A stretch of 14,823 bases of DNA, from the NCBI GenBank assembly GCA_046565865.1, contig JBKHXU010000119.1, forward strand, positions 1-14,823, in the 5' to 3' direction. Position 1 is the first letter of the stretch, and every line of letters starts with the position of its first letter. Shown here piece after piece: positions 6,647 to 14,019 of the stretch. The stretch comes from JBKHXU01 sp046565865. Its GTDB lineage: Bacteria; Pseudomonadota; Gammaproteobacteria; Acidiferrobacterales; Sulfurifustaceae. The translations under genes were made by a program, and so were the position numbers. The notes beneath the pieces were generated by a model that saw only the letters and a list, made by a program, of their open reading frames with translations, made no database searches and was not told the DNA's origin.

Positions 6647-7834
6647 ATGAAGTGCCTGAGTAAAACGACCACGTCCATTGGGCCGCGCAAGCGCGGGGTG
6701 CTGGCGGCAACCGCGATCGCAGCGATGCTCGGCGCGGCCGCCGAGGCGGCGCCGACGTTGGAACAGAAGGTCGAGCAGTTGACGGAGGAGGTCGAGAAGC
6801 TCAAGCAGGAGCTCGCCGACCAGAAAACGGCGGACGACGGTCACGGCGCCGGCGACGGCAGGACCAGCATCGGCGGGTACGGCGAGCTGCACTACAACAG
6901 TCTCGACAGCAAGGACGAAATCGACTTTCACCGTTTCGTGCTGTTCATCGGTCACCGCTTCACCGACCGGATTCGTTTCAACTCGGAGATCGAGTTGGAG
7001 CACGCGCTCGTCAAGGACACCAGCGCCGGCGACGGCCCGGGCGAGATCGAATTGGAGCAGGCCTATATCGACTTCGATCTGACGGCCAATCACACCGCGC
7101 GCGGCGGCCTGTTTCTGATACCGGTCGGCATTCTGAACGAGGTGCACGAGCCGACCACGTTCTACGGCGTCGAGCGCAACCCGATCGAGAGCGACATCAT
7201 CCCGACCACGTGGTGGGAAGGTGGCGCCGCGCTGCACGGACGGCTCGGCACCGATTTTGGCTACGATCTGGCGCTGCACTCCGGGCTCAAGGTGCCCACC
7301 ACCGGCGCCGGCGCCTACCGCATCCGCAACGGCCGCCAGAAGGTGGCCAAGTCCGACGCCAACAATGGCGCCGTTACCGCGCGCCTCAAGTGGTCCGGCA
7401 TCCCCGGCGTCAGCGCCGCCGCCACCGTACAGCGCCAGTCCGACATCGCCCAAGGGGCCGCCGCCGACGGGGTGGCTGGCGAGGCAACGCTATGGGAAGC
7501 GCATGCGACGTTCGCGCGCGGACCGTTCGGCCTGCGCGTGCTGTACGCAAGTTGGGATTTGGACGGCAGCGGACCCAAGGCGCTCGGCCGCGACAAGCAG
7601 GAGGGTTGGTACGTCGAGCCGTCGTACAAGCTCACGCCAAGCATCGGCGTATTCGCGCGTTTCAACCGCTGGGACAACGAGGCCGGCGACAGTGCCGACA
7701 GCGAGAAGAAACAGCGCGATATCGGCCTGAACTACTGGCCGCACGAAGACGTGGTGGTGAAGCTCGACTACCAGAACCAGTCCGGCGCCGCGAACGACGA
7801 CGGCGTCAATCTCGGCATCGGTTACATGTTCTGA
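6647..7834 (+). CDS. Outer-membrane porin with N-terminal coiled coil
   Basis: A 395-residue exported beta-barrel protein. The signal peptide covers about 1-34 (Lys/Arg start, Ala-rich core, cleavage near AEA). A heptad-patterned coiled coil follows at about 37-60 (LEQKVEQLTEEVEKLKQEL), then a long region of alternating hydrophobic and polar residues typical of barrel strands, ending in YMF; a C-terminal Phe is the outer-membrane assembly signal. Coiled coil plus barrel resembles the phosphate-selective OprO/OprP-type group, in which the helix helps trimer formation; I cannot tell the substrate. It lies 112 bases after the membrane cytochrome gene and just before an intrinsic terminator, so it is probably the last gene of the iron operon and may let iron or a chelate into the periplasm. 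Confidence 0.88.
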   Translation: MKCLSKTTTSIGPRKRGVLAATAIAAMLGAAAEAAPTLEQKVEQLTEEVEKLKQELADQKTADDGHGAGDGRTSIGGYGELHYNSLDSKDEIDFHRFVLFIGHRFTDRIRFNSEIELEHALVKDTSAGDGPGEIELEQAYIDFDLTANHTARGGLFLIPVGILNEVHEPTTFYGVERNPIESDIIPTTWWEGGAALHGRLGTDFGYDLALHSGLKVPTTGAGAYRIRNGRQKVAKSDANNGAVTARLKWSGIPGVSAAATVQRQSDIAQGAAADGVAGEATLWEAHATFARGPFGLRVLYASWDLDGSGPKALGRDKQEGWYVEPSYKLTPSIGVFARFNRWDNEAGDSADSEKKQRDIGLNYWPHEDVVVKLDYQNQSGAANDDGVNLGIGYMF

Positions 7835-7840
7835 GCCTGG

Positions 7841-7874
7841 GCGCACGGGCGCGACCGCGTCCGTGCGTACTTTT
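7841..7874 (+). terminator. Intrinsic terminator after the porin gene
   Basis: GCGCACGGGCGCG (7841-7853), AC, then CGCGTCCGTGCGT (7856-7868) can pair over up to 13 positions with two G-T pairs, followed by ACTTTT. It begins 6 bases after the porin stop and marks the end of the operon that starts at hemP. Confidence 0.7.
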
Positions 7875-7904
7875 CCAAGGGACGAGGAAGTACGTTGGCT
7901 GCAT

Positions 7905-8117
7905 AGGAGGCGATACATGATTCACCCAAACCCTGCTGGGTGTGGGCGCGCTTTGCGCGCTGTTGCGCCGGGACGCGTGCGCCGACCGCGAACAGGCGCA
8001 TCGGGCCTACCGGCAACGTGCGCGGCGAGCCCCGCGCAGTGCGCCGTGCTAAGCGCCAGCCGCTACCACAGCCCGCGCCCCTGGCGCGAGAACACCAGAT
8101 CGAGCAGCGCGGCATAG
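7905..8117 (+). pseudogene. Possible broken small gene with a perfect ribosome site
   Basis: AGGAGG (7905-7910) sits 6 bases before an ATG at 7917, as good a ribosome site as any in the window. The ATG frame gives 66 low-complexity residues (rich in Arg, Ala, Pro) and runs into the 3' end of the convergent PilZ gene. The +1 frame instead reads TLLGVGALCALL and then DREQAHRAYRQ before a TAA at 8050, which looks like a signal peptide and the start of an exported protein. This suggests a small secreted protein disabled by a frameshift. It could also be chance in GC-rich DNA. The stretch also holds a perfect hairpin GCGCGC-TTT-GCGCGC (7946-7960). Confidence 0.25.
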
Positions 8118-8434
8118 GCCTCGGTGCCGACCTTGTCGAACAGAAGGCCGGCGCCGCCGTCGGCGACACGCACGACCTGGGCCTGAAAGTGGTGGAATTG
8201 CGGCTTCCCGTCGGTCGGCAGCGAGATCGCGAGTTCAACGCTGCCTTTCTGCGCCAGCGCCTCGCGCGTCTCGACGAACGCGCCGTCGAGGCTGATGTCG
8301 CGCGTGAGCGAGTGGCGGAGCTGCTGGTTGTTGTAGTGCAGCACGGCTTCCAGGGCGATGGGGATGCGCGGCGTGTCGCGGCGTTCAGATTTGCGCGTGC
8401 TGGACGCGCGCCCGGGGGATGAACGTTTGATCAC
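8063..8434 (-). CDS. PilZ-domain protein (probable c-di-GMP receptor)
   Basis: A 123-residue single PilZ-domain protein. Both c-di-GMP-binding motifs are present: RDTPR (RxxxR, 19-23) and DISLDG (DxSxxG, 46-51). These domains change shape on binding c-di-GMP and control motility, surface attachment or secretion; the partner here is unknown. The start is taken as GTG at 8434, because GGAGG on the minus strand (8443-8439) lies just upstream, though the 4-base spacing is short, and no ATG is available. The frame stays open far upstream to 9043, but that part is antisense to uvrD and has no protein-like character. It diverges from uvrD; a diguanylate cyclase gene lies beyond uvrD. Confidence 0.88.
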   Translation of the reverse strand: MIKRSSPGRASSTRKSERRDTPRIPIALEAVLHYNNQQLRHSLTRDISLDGAFVETREALAQKGSVELAISLPTDGKPQFHHFQAQVVRVADGGAGLLFDKVGTEAYAALLDLVFSRQGRGLW

Positions 8435-8516
8435 GTTACCTCCAGCGTTTGTTGCGTCCTTATAAACGGTTTTGACCGTCTCGGGAAGCGCCGCCCGGCG
8501 GTCGTGGGACAGGTGT

Positions 8517-8544
8517 TTAACAACATACCGCCAGTGTTTATTAT
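8517..8544 (+). promoter_or_regulatory. Candidate sigma70 promoter for uvrD
   Basis: -35 TTAACA (8517-8522, 5 of 6), a 16-base spacer, then -10 TATTAT (8539-8544, 5 of 6). The predicted start of transcription is about 8551, only a few bases before the ATG at 8555, so the mRNA may be nearly leaderless. GTGTTTA occurs twice, 21 bases apart (8513-8519 and 8534-8540). No LexA-type CTG-N10-CAG box is seen. Confidence 0.5.
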
Positions 8545-8554
8545 CACGCGCCTC

Positions 8555-10723
8555 ATGGATGTCTCTCCCCTGCTCGATCCGCTCAACGAGGCACAGCGTC
8601 AAGCCGTCGCGGCGCCCCCCGGTGCATTGTTGGTATTGGCCGGCGCCGGTAGCGGCAAGACCCGGGTGCTGACGCACCGGGTCGCGTGGCTGGTGTCGGT
8701 CGAACAGGTATCGCCGCATTCCATTCTTGCCGTAACGTTTACCAACAAAGCCGCCGCGGAAATGCGCGCGCGCATCGAGCATATGCTGGCCGCCCCCGCG
8801 GGTGGTCTTTGGATCGGCACCTTTCACGGGTTGTCGCACCGACTGCTGCGCGCGCATTGGCGCGAGGCCGGGCTCACGCAGGGATTTCAAATCCTGGACA
8901 GCGACGATCAATATCGCTTGATCCGCCGCATTCTGAAGACGCTCAATCTGGACGAGGCGTATTGGCCGCCGCGCCAGGCGCAGTGGTTCATCAACGGTCA
9001 CAAAGAAGAGGGCCGGCGTGCGCGCAGCCTCGGCGAAAGCCATGACCCGCAGAATCGGGAGATGGTGCGCATCTATCGGGCGTACGAGGATGCGTGCCAG
9101 CGCGCCGGGCTGGTCGATTTCGCGGAGTTGCTGCTGCGCGCCTACGAGCTATTGCGCGACAACGAGCCGCTGCGCACGCACTATCAGAATCGGTTTCGCC
9201 ATGTCCTGGTCGATGAGTTCCAGGACACCAACAGCATCCAGTACGCCTGGCTCAAACAGTTCGCCGGCAATCACCGCAACCTGTTCGTGGTCGGTGACGA
9301 CGACCAATCGATCTACGGCTGGCGCGGTGCGCGCATCGAAAACATCTTGCGCTTCGAGCGCGATCACCCGGGCGCGCAGGTGATACGGCTGGAGCAGAAC
9401 TATCGCTCCACCGGCAACATCCTCAAGGCCGCCAACAGCGTCATCAGCCACAACAGCGGCCGCCTCGGCAAAAACCTCTGGACCGACGGCGGTGCCGGCG
9501 AGCCGATTTATCTCTACACCGCGGTGAACGATCTTGAAGAGGCGCGCTTCATCGTTGAGCGTATCCGCGACTGGAGCGACCAGGGCGGCAAGCGCGCCGA
9601 TGTCGCGGTGCTGTACCGCAGCAACGCCCAGTCGCGCGTGATCGAGGAGACGCTCATCAACGCCGGTATCCCGTATCGGGTCTACGGCGGATTACGATTC
9701 TTCGAGCGCGCCGAGATCAAAGACGCGCTCGCTTACCTGCGGCTGATGGCAAGCCGCTACGACGACGCCTCGTTCGAGCGCGTGGCCAACGTACCGACCC
9801 GCGGCGTGGGTTTAAAGACACTCGACGCGTTACGCGACTGCGTGAAGACCGAGCAGATTACGCTCTGGGAAGCGGCGCAGAAGCTGCTCGGCACCAACGC
9901 CTTGCCGGCGCGCGCGACCCAAGCGTTGCGCGGCTTCCTGGAGCTGATCGACGGGTTGGCGCGCGATACAGCCAGCCTCACCCTGGCCGAACAGGTCGAG
10001 CACGTCCTCGCCCAAAGCGGGTTGATCGAGCATTACAAGAAAGAGAAGGGCGAAAAAGGGGAGGCGCGCGTCGAGAACCTAGAAGAGCTAGTGACGGCGG
10101 CGCGCAACTATATCCACGACGAGGCCGACGGCCTCGACCCGCTCGCCGGTTTCCTGGCCCACGCCGCGCTCGAGGCCGGCGAGGGCGAGGCCGAGGCATG
10201 GGAGGACAGCGTCCAGCTCATGAGCCTGCATGCGGCCAAGGGGCTCGAGTTCCCGCTGGTATTTCTGACGGGCCTGGAAGAAGGCTTGTTCCCGCACCAA
10301 CGCTCGCTGCAAGAGCCGGGACGCCTCGAAGAGGAGCGGCGCCTGTGCTACGTTGGCATGACCCGCGCCAAACACCGGCTGGTGCTGACGCTGGCCGAGG
10401 TGCGGCGCCTGCACGGCACCGAGCACTATACGAGTCCCTCGCGCTTTCTCGGCGAAATCGACGTGTCGTTGATCAAGGAGTTGCGCGCCCAGCCGCTGCT
10501 GACGCGCGCGGCGCCGACCACCCTGGGCGCGGAATCGCGCCTGCCGGGCAAGGAGCCGCCGGCCGGGATGCGCCTCGGCAGCCGGGTGCGCCACGATACC
10601 TTTGGCGATGGTGTGGTGATGAACTACGAAGGCGCAGGCGCGCACGCGCGGGTCCAGGTAAACTTCGAAGGTGCTGGTGCTAAATGGCTGGTGCTGGCGT
10701 ACGCCAAGTTGCACGCGCTTTAA
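8555..10723 (+). CDS. uvrD: DNA helicase II, UvrD
   Basis: A 722-residue superfamily 1A 3'-to-5' helicase, almost the same length as E. coli UvrD (720). It removes the nicked strand in nucleotide-excision and mismatch repair. Motifs in order: Walker A GAGSGKT with K35; GTFHGLSHRLLRAH; Walker B LVDEFQDTN; QSIYGWRGA; QNYRST; SLHAAKGLEFPLVF; and YVGMTRAKHRL. The C-terminus has the Tudor-like domain that contacts RNA polymerase (RVRHDTFGDGVV through KWLVLAYAKL). The ATG at 8555 is chosen because MDVSPLLDPLNEAQ aligns with the E. coli N-terminus; a GTG at 8504 would add 17 unsupported residues. There is no Shine-Dalgarno. It stands alone between the divergent PilZ gene and the GGDEF gene. Confidence 0.97.
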   Translation: MDVSPLLDPLNEAQRQAVAAPPGALLVLAGAGSGKTRVLTHRVAWLVSVEQVSPHSILAVTFTNKAAAEMRARIEHMLAAPAGGLWIGTFHGLSHRLLRAHWREAGLTQGFQILDSDDQYRLIRRILKTLNLDEAYWPPRQAQWFINGHKEEGRRARSLGESHDPQNREMVRIYRAYEDACQRAGLVDFAELLLRAYELLRDNEPLRTHYQNRFRHVLVDEFQDTNSIQYAWLKQFAGNHRNLFVVGDDDQSIYGWRGARIENILRFERDHPGAQVIRLEQNYRSTGNILKAANSVISHNSGRLGKNLWTDGGAGEPIYLYTAVNDLEEARFIVERIRDWSDQGGKRADVAVLYRSNAQSRVIEETLINAGIPYRVYGGLRFFERAEIKDALAYLRLMASRYDDASFERVANVPTRGVGLKTLDALRDCVKTEQITLWEAAQKLLGTNALPARATQALRGFLELIDGLARDTASLTLAEQVEHVLAQSGLIEHYKKEKGEKGEARVENLEELVTAARNYIHDEADGLDPLAGFLAHAALEAGEGEAEAWEDSVQLMSLHAAKGLEFPLVFLTGLEEGLFPHQRSLQEPGRLEEERRLCYVGMTRAKHRLVLTLAEVRRLHGTEHYTSPSRFLGEIDVSLIKELRAQPLLTRAAPTTLGAESRLPGKEPPAGMRLGSRVRHDTFGDGVVMNYEGAGAHARVQVNFEGAGAKWLVLAYAKLHAL

Positions 10724-10724
10724 C

Positions 10725-10751
10725 TTTACTCGCCGCCGCTTGGTCTATAGT
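10725..10751 (+). promoter_or_regulatory. Weak candidate promoter for the diguanylate cyclase gene
   Basis: TTTACT (10725-10730), 15 bases, TATAGT (10746-10751, 5 of 6). The -10 element is good; the spacer is short. It lies just after the uvrD stop, and its predicted start of transcription falls a few bases before an ATG at 10764. Confidence 0.35.
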
Positions 10752-10819
10752 TAAAGAACAGACATGACCACCATGGATGACGAATCGCCACGGAGCGGGC
10801 GCTCGGTGGGAAAACTCTT

Positions 10820-11581
10820 TTGCAAGCCACAAAAAGTGAAGTCGTGACGGCAACGAAGGCGATACTCGTCATCGTGGCGATCGTCGTTGTCGCCCAGCTG
10901 CTCATTCTCGTCGGCGTCGTCAGTCTCGGCGGCGCCGCGATCTCAACTCAGGCGATCTTTCTGCACGCGCTGTTGCTCGCGCTTGTGATCGCGCCGCCGA
11001 TCTACTGGCTGGTGATAAAACCCGTGCGCCGCGAGTTTGAAAAGCGCGTCGAAGCCGAGCGCGTGGCGCAGGACATGACGCGCCTCGCCATTACCGACCC
11101 CCTCACCCGGCTCATGAATCGCCGCGGCATCACCGTCAGTCTCATCGATGCCATGGCGCAAGCGGAACGCTACGACCATCCGCTATCGATCGCGATGGCC
11201 GACATCGATCATTTCAAGAGCGTCAACGATAGCCACGGGCACGACGCCGGCGACAAGGTGCTGGTCGACGTCGCGGCACTATTGTCGGAGGCGCTGCGCA
11301 TGCCGGACAAAGTCGGCCGCTACGGCGGCGAGGAATTTTTGGTCGTGCTGCCGCATACGGCGTTGGCGCAGGCGAAGAAAATCGCGGAACGCATGCGCGC
11401 CGCGGTCGAGGGCTGGACGTTCGAGCATGGTGTCAACAAGAACCATGTCACCATCAGTATCGGCCTGACCCAGTATCGCAAGGGCGAGGACCTGGAGCAG
11501 CTGTTGTCGCGCGTCGATCAGGCGCTGTATCAGGCCAAGTCCGCCGGCCGCAACAAGGTCATCACCCAGAAGCCGGCATAA
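10820..11581 (+). CDS. Membrane-bound diguanylate cyclase (GGDEF)
   Basis: A 253-residue protein with two membrane helices (about 14-36 and 44-66), a short linker helix, and a GGDEF domain from about 87 to the end. The active site is GGEEF (169-173), with the metal-binding Asp in MADIDHFK (D128) and the substrate loop NDSHGHDAGD. The product-inhibition I-site RMPD (160-163) lies exactly five residues before GGEEF. It should therefore make c-di-GMP from two GTP and be feedback-inhibited. No periplasmic sensor domain is present; only about seven residues separate the helices. The TTG at 10820 is the first usable start in this frame (stop at 10778-10780), with GGTGGG upstream. An ATG at 10764 in another frame reads a 27-residue peptide into this start, so a frameshifted N-terminus is possible. 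Confidence 0.9.
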   Translation: MQATKSEVVTATKAILVIVAIVVVAQLLILVGVVSLGGAAISTQAIFLHALLLALVIAPPIYWLVIKPVRREFEKRVEAERVAQDMTRLAITDPLTRLMNRRGITVSLIDAMAQAERYDHPLSIAMADIDHFKSVNDSHGHDAGDKVLVDVAALLSEALRMPDKVGRYGGEEFLVVLPHTALAQAKKIAERMRAAVEGWTFEHGVNKNHVTISIGLTQYRKGEDLEQLLSRVDQALYQAKSAGRNKVITQKPA

Positions 11582-11594
11582 CCCTTCGTTGCCC

Positions 11595-11619
11595 CGCGCT
11601 TGCCGCGCGCGCGCTTTTT
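11595..11619 (+). terminator. Possible intrinsic terminator after the diguanylate cyclase gene
   Basis: A GC-only stretch (CGCGC, TTGCC, GCGCGCGCGC) that can fold back on itself is followed directly by TTTTT (11615-11619). It starts 13 bases after the stop codon. The stem is short or has a large loop, so the call is tentative. Confidence 0.35.
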
Positions 11620-11664
11620 GCGCAAGCTAGCGCCCCACCGTTCCGTTATCGCTCAGGATTACCC

Positions 11665-12744
11665 ATGCACCGACGTACGCTGTTGAAGCACGCGGGGCTC
11701 GGCCTCGCGGCCGTGGCCGCGGCTGGCACCGCGCGCGCCGCCGAGCTGCCGACGATTCGCTGGCGGCTGGCCTCGAGCTTCCCCAAAAGTCTGGACACCA
11801 TTTACGGCGCGGCCGATATCTTGTCCGACCGTCTGAATCGCCTTACCGGCGGCAAGTTCCAGGTGCGCGCGTTCGCGGCCGGCGAGATCGTGCCGGGATT
11901 GCAGGTGTTGGACGCCGTGAGCCAGGCCACGATCGAGTGCGGCCACACCGCGAGCTATTACTACGTCGGCAAAAATTTAGCGTTCGCCTTCGACACCACG
12001 TTGCCGTTCGGACTCAATGCGCGCCAGCAGAACGCCTGGATGTACCACGGCGACGGCATGCAACTGCTGCGCGACTTTTATAAAGACTACAACATCGTCC
12101 AGTTCCCGGGCGGCAGCACCGGGGTGCAGATGGGCGGCTGGTTTCGGCGCGAGATCAAGTCGCTCGCCGATCTTAAGGGCCTCAAGATGCGTATCCCAGG
12201 ATTGGGCGGCCAGATCCTGGCGCGCATGGGCGTCGTGCCGCAGACGCTCGCCGGCGGCGACATCTACCCCGCGCTCGAGCGCGGTGCGATCGACGCCACC
12301 GAATGGGTCGGCCCGTACGACGACGAGAAACTCGGTTTTCACAAGATCGCCAAGCACTACTACTACCCCGGCTGGTGGGAGGGCGGGCCGCAGCTGAGTT
12401 TCTATGTGAACCTCAAAAAATGGCAGGAACTGCCGGCGCCGTACCAAGCGGCGTTCGCCAGCGCCGCCGCCGAGGCCAATATCCTGATGCTCGCCGAATA
12501 CGACGCCAAGAACCCGCTGGCATTACAACGCCTGCTCCGCCAAGGTGTGAAGCTGCACGCGTTCCCGCAAGAGATGCTGGTCGAGGCGCGCAAGATCGCG
12601 TTCGATCTGTACAAGGAGGAAGCGGCAAAGAATCCCGCGTTCCGGCGCATCTACACCGAGTGGAACAAATTCCGCGAGGCCTCGAACCAGTGGTTCAAGC
12701 TCGCGGAGTCGGCGTACTCGAATTTCCTGTATTACGGGAAGTGA
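11665..12744 (+). CDS. dctP: TRAP transporter substrate-binding protein, DctP/TakP type
   Basis: A 359-residue periplasmic solute-binding protein of a TRAP (sodium-driven) uptake system. It has an N-terminal export signal with twin arginines (MHRRTLLK, cleavage near ARA-AEL). TRAP landmarks include the start of the mature protein IRWRLASSFPKSLDT, the conserved Arg in DLKGLKMRIPGLGG (about 169-182) that binds the substrate carboxylate, and GAIDATEWVGPYDD (208-220). These fit the TakP-like branch that binds 2-oxo acids or related monocarboxylates; the exact substrate is not readable. AGGA lies 7 bases before the ATG at 11665. No permease gene follows on this strand; the C-terminal part of a large permease gene faces it from the right edge on the minus strand. 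Confidence 0.93.
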   Translation: MHRRTLLKHAGLGLAAVAAAGTARAAELPTIRWRLASSFPKSLDTIYGAADILSDRLNRLTGGKFQVRAFAAGEIVPGLQVLDAVSQATIECGHTASYYYVGKNLAFAFDTTLPFGLNARQQNAWMYHGDGMQLLRDFYKDYNIVQFPGGSTGVQMGGWFRREIKSLADLKGLKMRIPGLGGQILARMGVVPQTLAGGDIYPALERGAIDATEWVGPYDDEKLGFHKIAKHYYYPGWWEGGPQLSFYVNLKKWQELPAPYQAAFASAAAEANILMLAEYDAKNPLALQRLLRQGVKLHAFPQEMLVEARKIAFDLYKEEAAKNPAFRRIYTEWNKFREASNQWFKLAESAYSNFLYYGK

Positions 12745-12837
12745 TGACGACGTAGGCGGTTGGTATGACTACCGGCTGGTCAGGGGCTGGCTACACCGAC
12801 ACGACAGCCATCATCCCTGCATCAATTCAGTTGCTGC

Positions 12838-14019
12838 TCAACGACCGCCCGTTGTGAAAGACCAACTGCCCGTGATGGTAATCTGGCCATTGCGAATGGG
12901 GGCAGGCAGGGTGCCGACGATGTCATGCCGCGGATCGATCGTGCCATGCTGAATTCCAAGAATGACAGCGGAGTACTGCACGGGCATCTGGGTGGTGTAG
13001 TCAAGACCGGGCCCGGTACAGCGGATATCTATGTTCCATGTAGGGAATGGGTCCGGGTTGTCCGGGATCACGAGCACGACGCGGTAGCGGAGGTCTTCCT
13101 CGATCTCGAGTTGCATGAATCGAAGCGCGCGCGGCGAGATGCTTTCGACGTTGAATGTTTGGCGCCCCGTGCCTTTGCATCGGCCGACCGGGATTCCGGG
13201 GTTGTCGATCGATCGCTCAACCGTAATCTCGCCGCTGCGAGGCTTGAAAACGAGCGGCGCGCCGGGTTTAGGGAGGCCCGCCGAGTCGTCCCTCGTCCAC
13301 ACGAGGTCGGCCGTGATCTTGAGGCTGCCTACGGGCGAATTTTCATTCGATGTGAACTTACCTTTGATTTTGGTCAACTCGCACCCGCAGCCTTCATCGC
13401 CCTTGAACTGCCCGCCCATGGCGCCTATCCACTCACGTCCCATTCGGATCAGCGCGGCGTGCGAGATCGAAGGCGGTTTTGGAGCAAGACCATCGATGCC
13501 CCGATTTCCACTGAAAGCGGTTTTGGTGAAGGCGTTTCCACCGTTGTCATCTTGGAGATGTCCGATGAAGTGTTCGGCGCTGCCGGTCGACCGCTTGAAC
13601 TGTTTGCACAAGGTCGCCGCGTCCTTATTGATGAAGGACAGAAACGGTGGCGCGGTGAACCAGCGCGAAGGCGTTCCGTTCCGCTTGGGGTGCATGCCAT
13701 CGTGGCAGCTCATGCACTGAGCGCTGTTGATAACGGGTTGGCCTCGGGAGTCCGGCTCTTCGCGCGAGATCAGGCCCCCTCCGTGCTCGATAATTGAGGG
13801 GACTTCATTTGCATTACTGGGATCCGGCCCCGTGCCGGCGATGTGCGGATTGACGCCGCCGTGACAATTGACGCAGCGAGGTTCCTTGGTGGCGAAATTG
13901 TGAATCGGCGCGAATGCGCGGATGGCCTTCAACTGCGCCTCCATTGGCATCGGGCAGTTAAAGCTGCTTTCCGCCCAACCGAGCGAAGGCACGAGCAGCG
14001 CGAATAGCAGCCTTCTCAC
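12838..14019 (-). CDS. Secreted di-heme cytochrome c-like protein, function unknown
   Basis: A 393-residue exported protein that I do not recognise beyond its hemes. The signal peptide is short (VRRLLFALLVPSLGWA-ES). Two c-type heme sites lie in the first third: CVNCH (49-53) and CMSCH (102-106). The rest has Cys pairs such as CGC (211-213), plus single Cys at 22, 138, 281 and 334, which could form disulfides. The last ~170 residues alternate like beta-strands (ITITGSWSFTT near the end), suggesting a beta-sandwich domain. The start is GTG at 14019, since it overlaps the upstream gene's TGA (GTGA) and puts a clean signal peptide first; a GTG at 14052 would bury it behind 11 extra residues. GC content is clearly lower than its neighbours (27 of 60 in 13321-13380), hinting at transfer. 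Confidence 0.85.
   Translation of the reverse strand: MRRLLFALLVPSLGWAESSFNCPMPMEAQLKAIRAFAPIHNFATKEPRCVNCHGGVNPHIAGTGPDPSNANEVPSIIEHGGGLISREEPDSRGQPVINSAQCMSCHDGMHPKRNGTPSRWFTAPPFLSFINKDAATLCKQFKRSTGSAEHFIGHLQDDNGGNAFTKTAFSGNRGIDGLAPKPPSISHAALIRMGREWIGAMGGQFKGDEGCGCELTKIKGKFTSNENSPVGSLKITADLVWTRDDSAGLPKPGAPLVFKPRSGEITVERSIDNPGIPVGRCKGTGRQTFNVESISPRALRFMQLEIEEDLRYRVVLVIPDNPDPFPTWNIDIRCTGPGLDYTTQMPVQYSAVILGIQHGTIDPRHDIVGTLPAPIRNGQITITGSWSFTTGGR

Noticed and set aside
6620..7453. A 277-codon minus-strand frame opposite the porin
   Set aside because: It is a shadow rich in Gly, Ala, Val and Arg; the porin frame has a signal peptide, coiled coil and terminal Phe.
8461..8554. LexA (SOS) box upstream of uvrD
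   Set aside because: No CTG-N10-CAG pattern was found in the 120-base gap.
8435..9043. Upstream extension of the PilZ frame to 326 residues
   Set aside because: It is antisense to the conserved helicase core of uvrD and shows no domain; a ribosome site precedes GTG 8434.
12925..13797. A 290-codon open frame on the plus strand opposite the di-heme cytochrome
   Set aside because: No motif or signal is visible; the minus strand has a signal peptide and two CxxCH sites.
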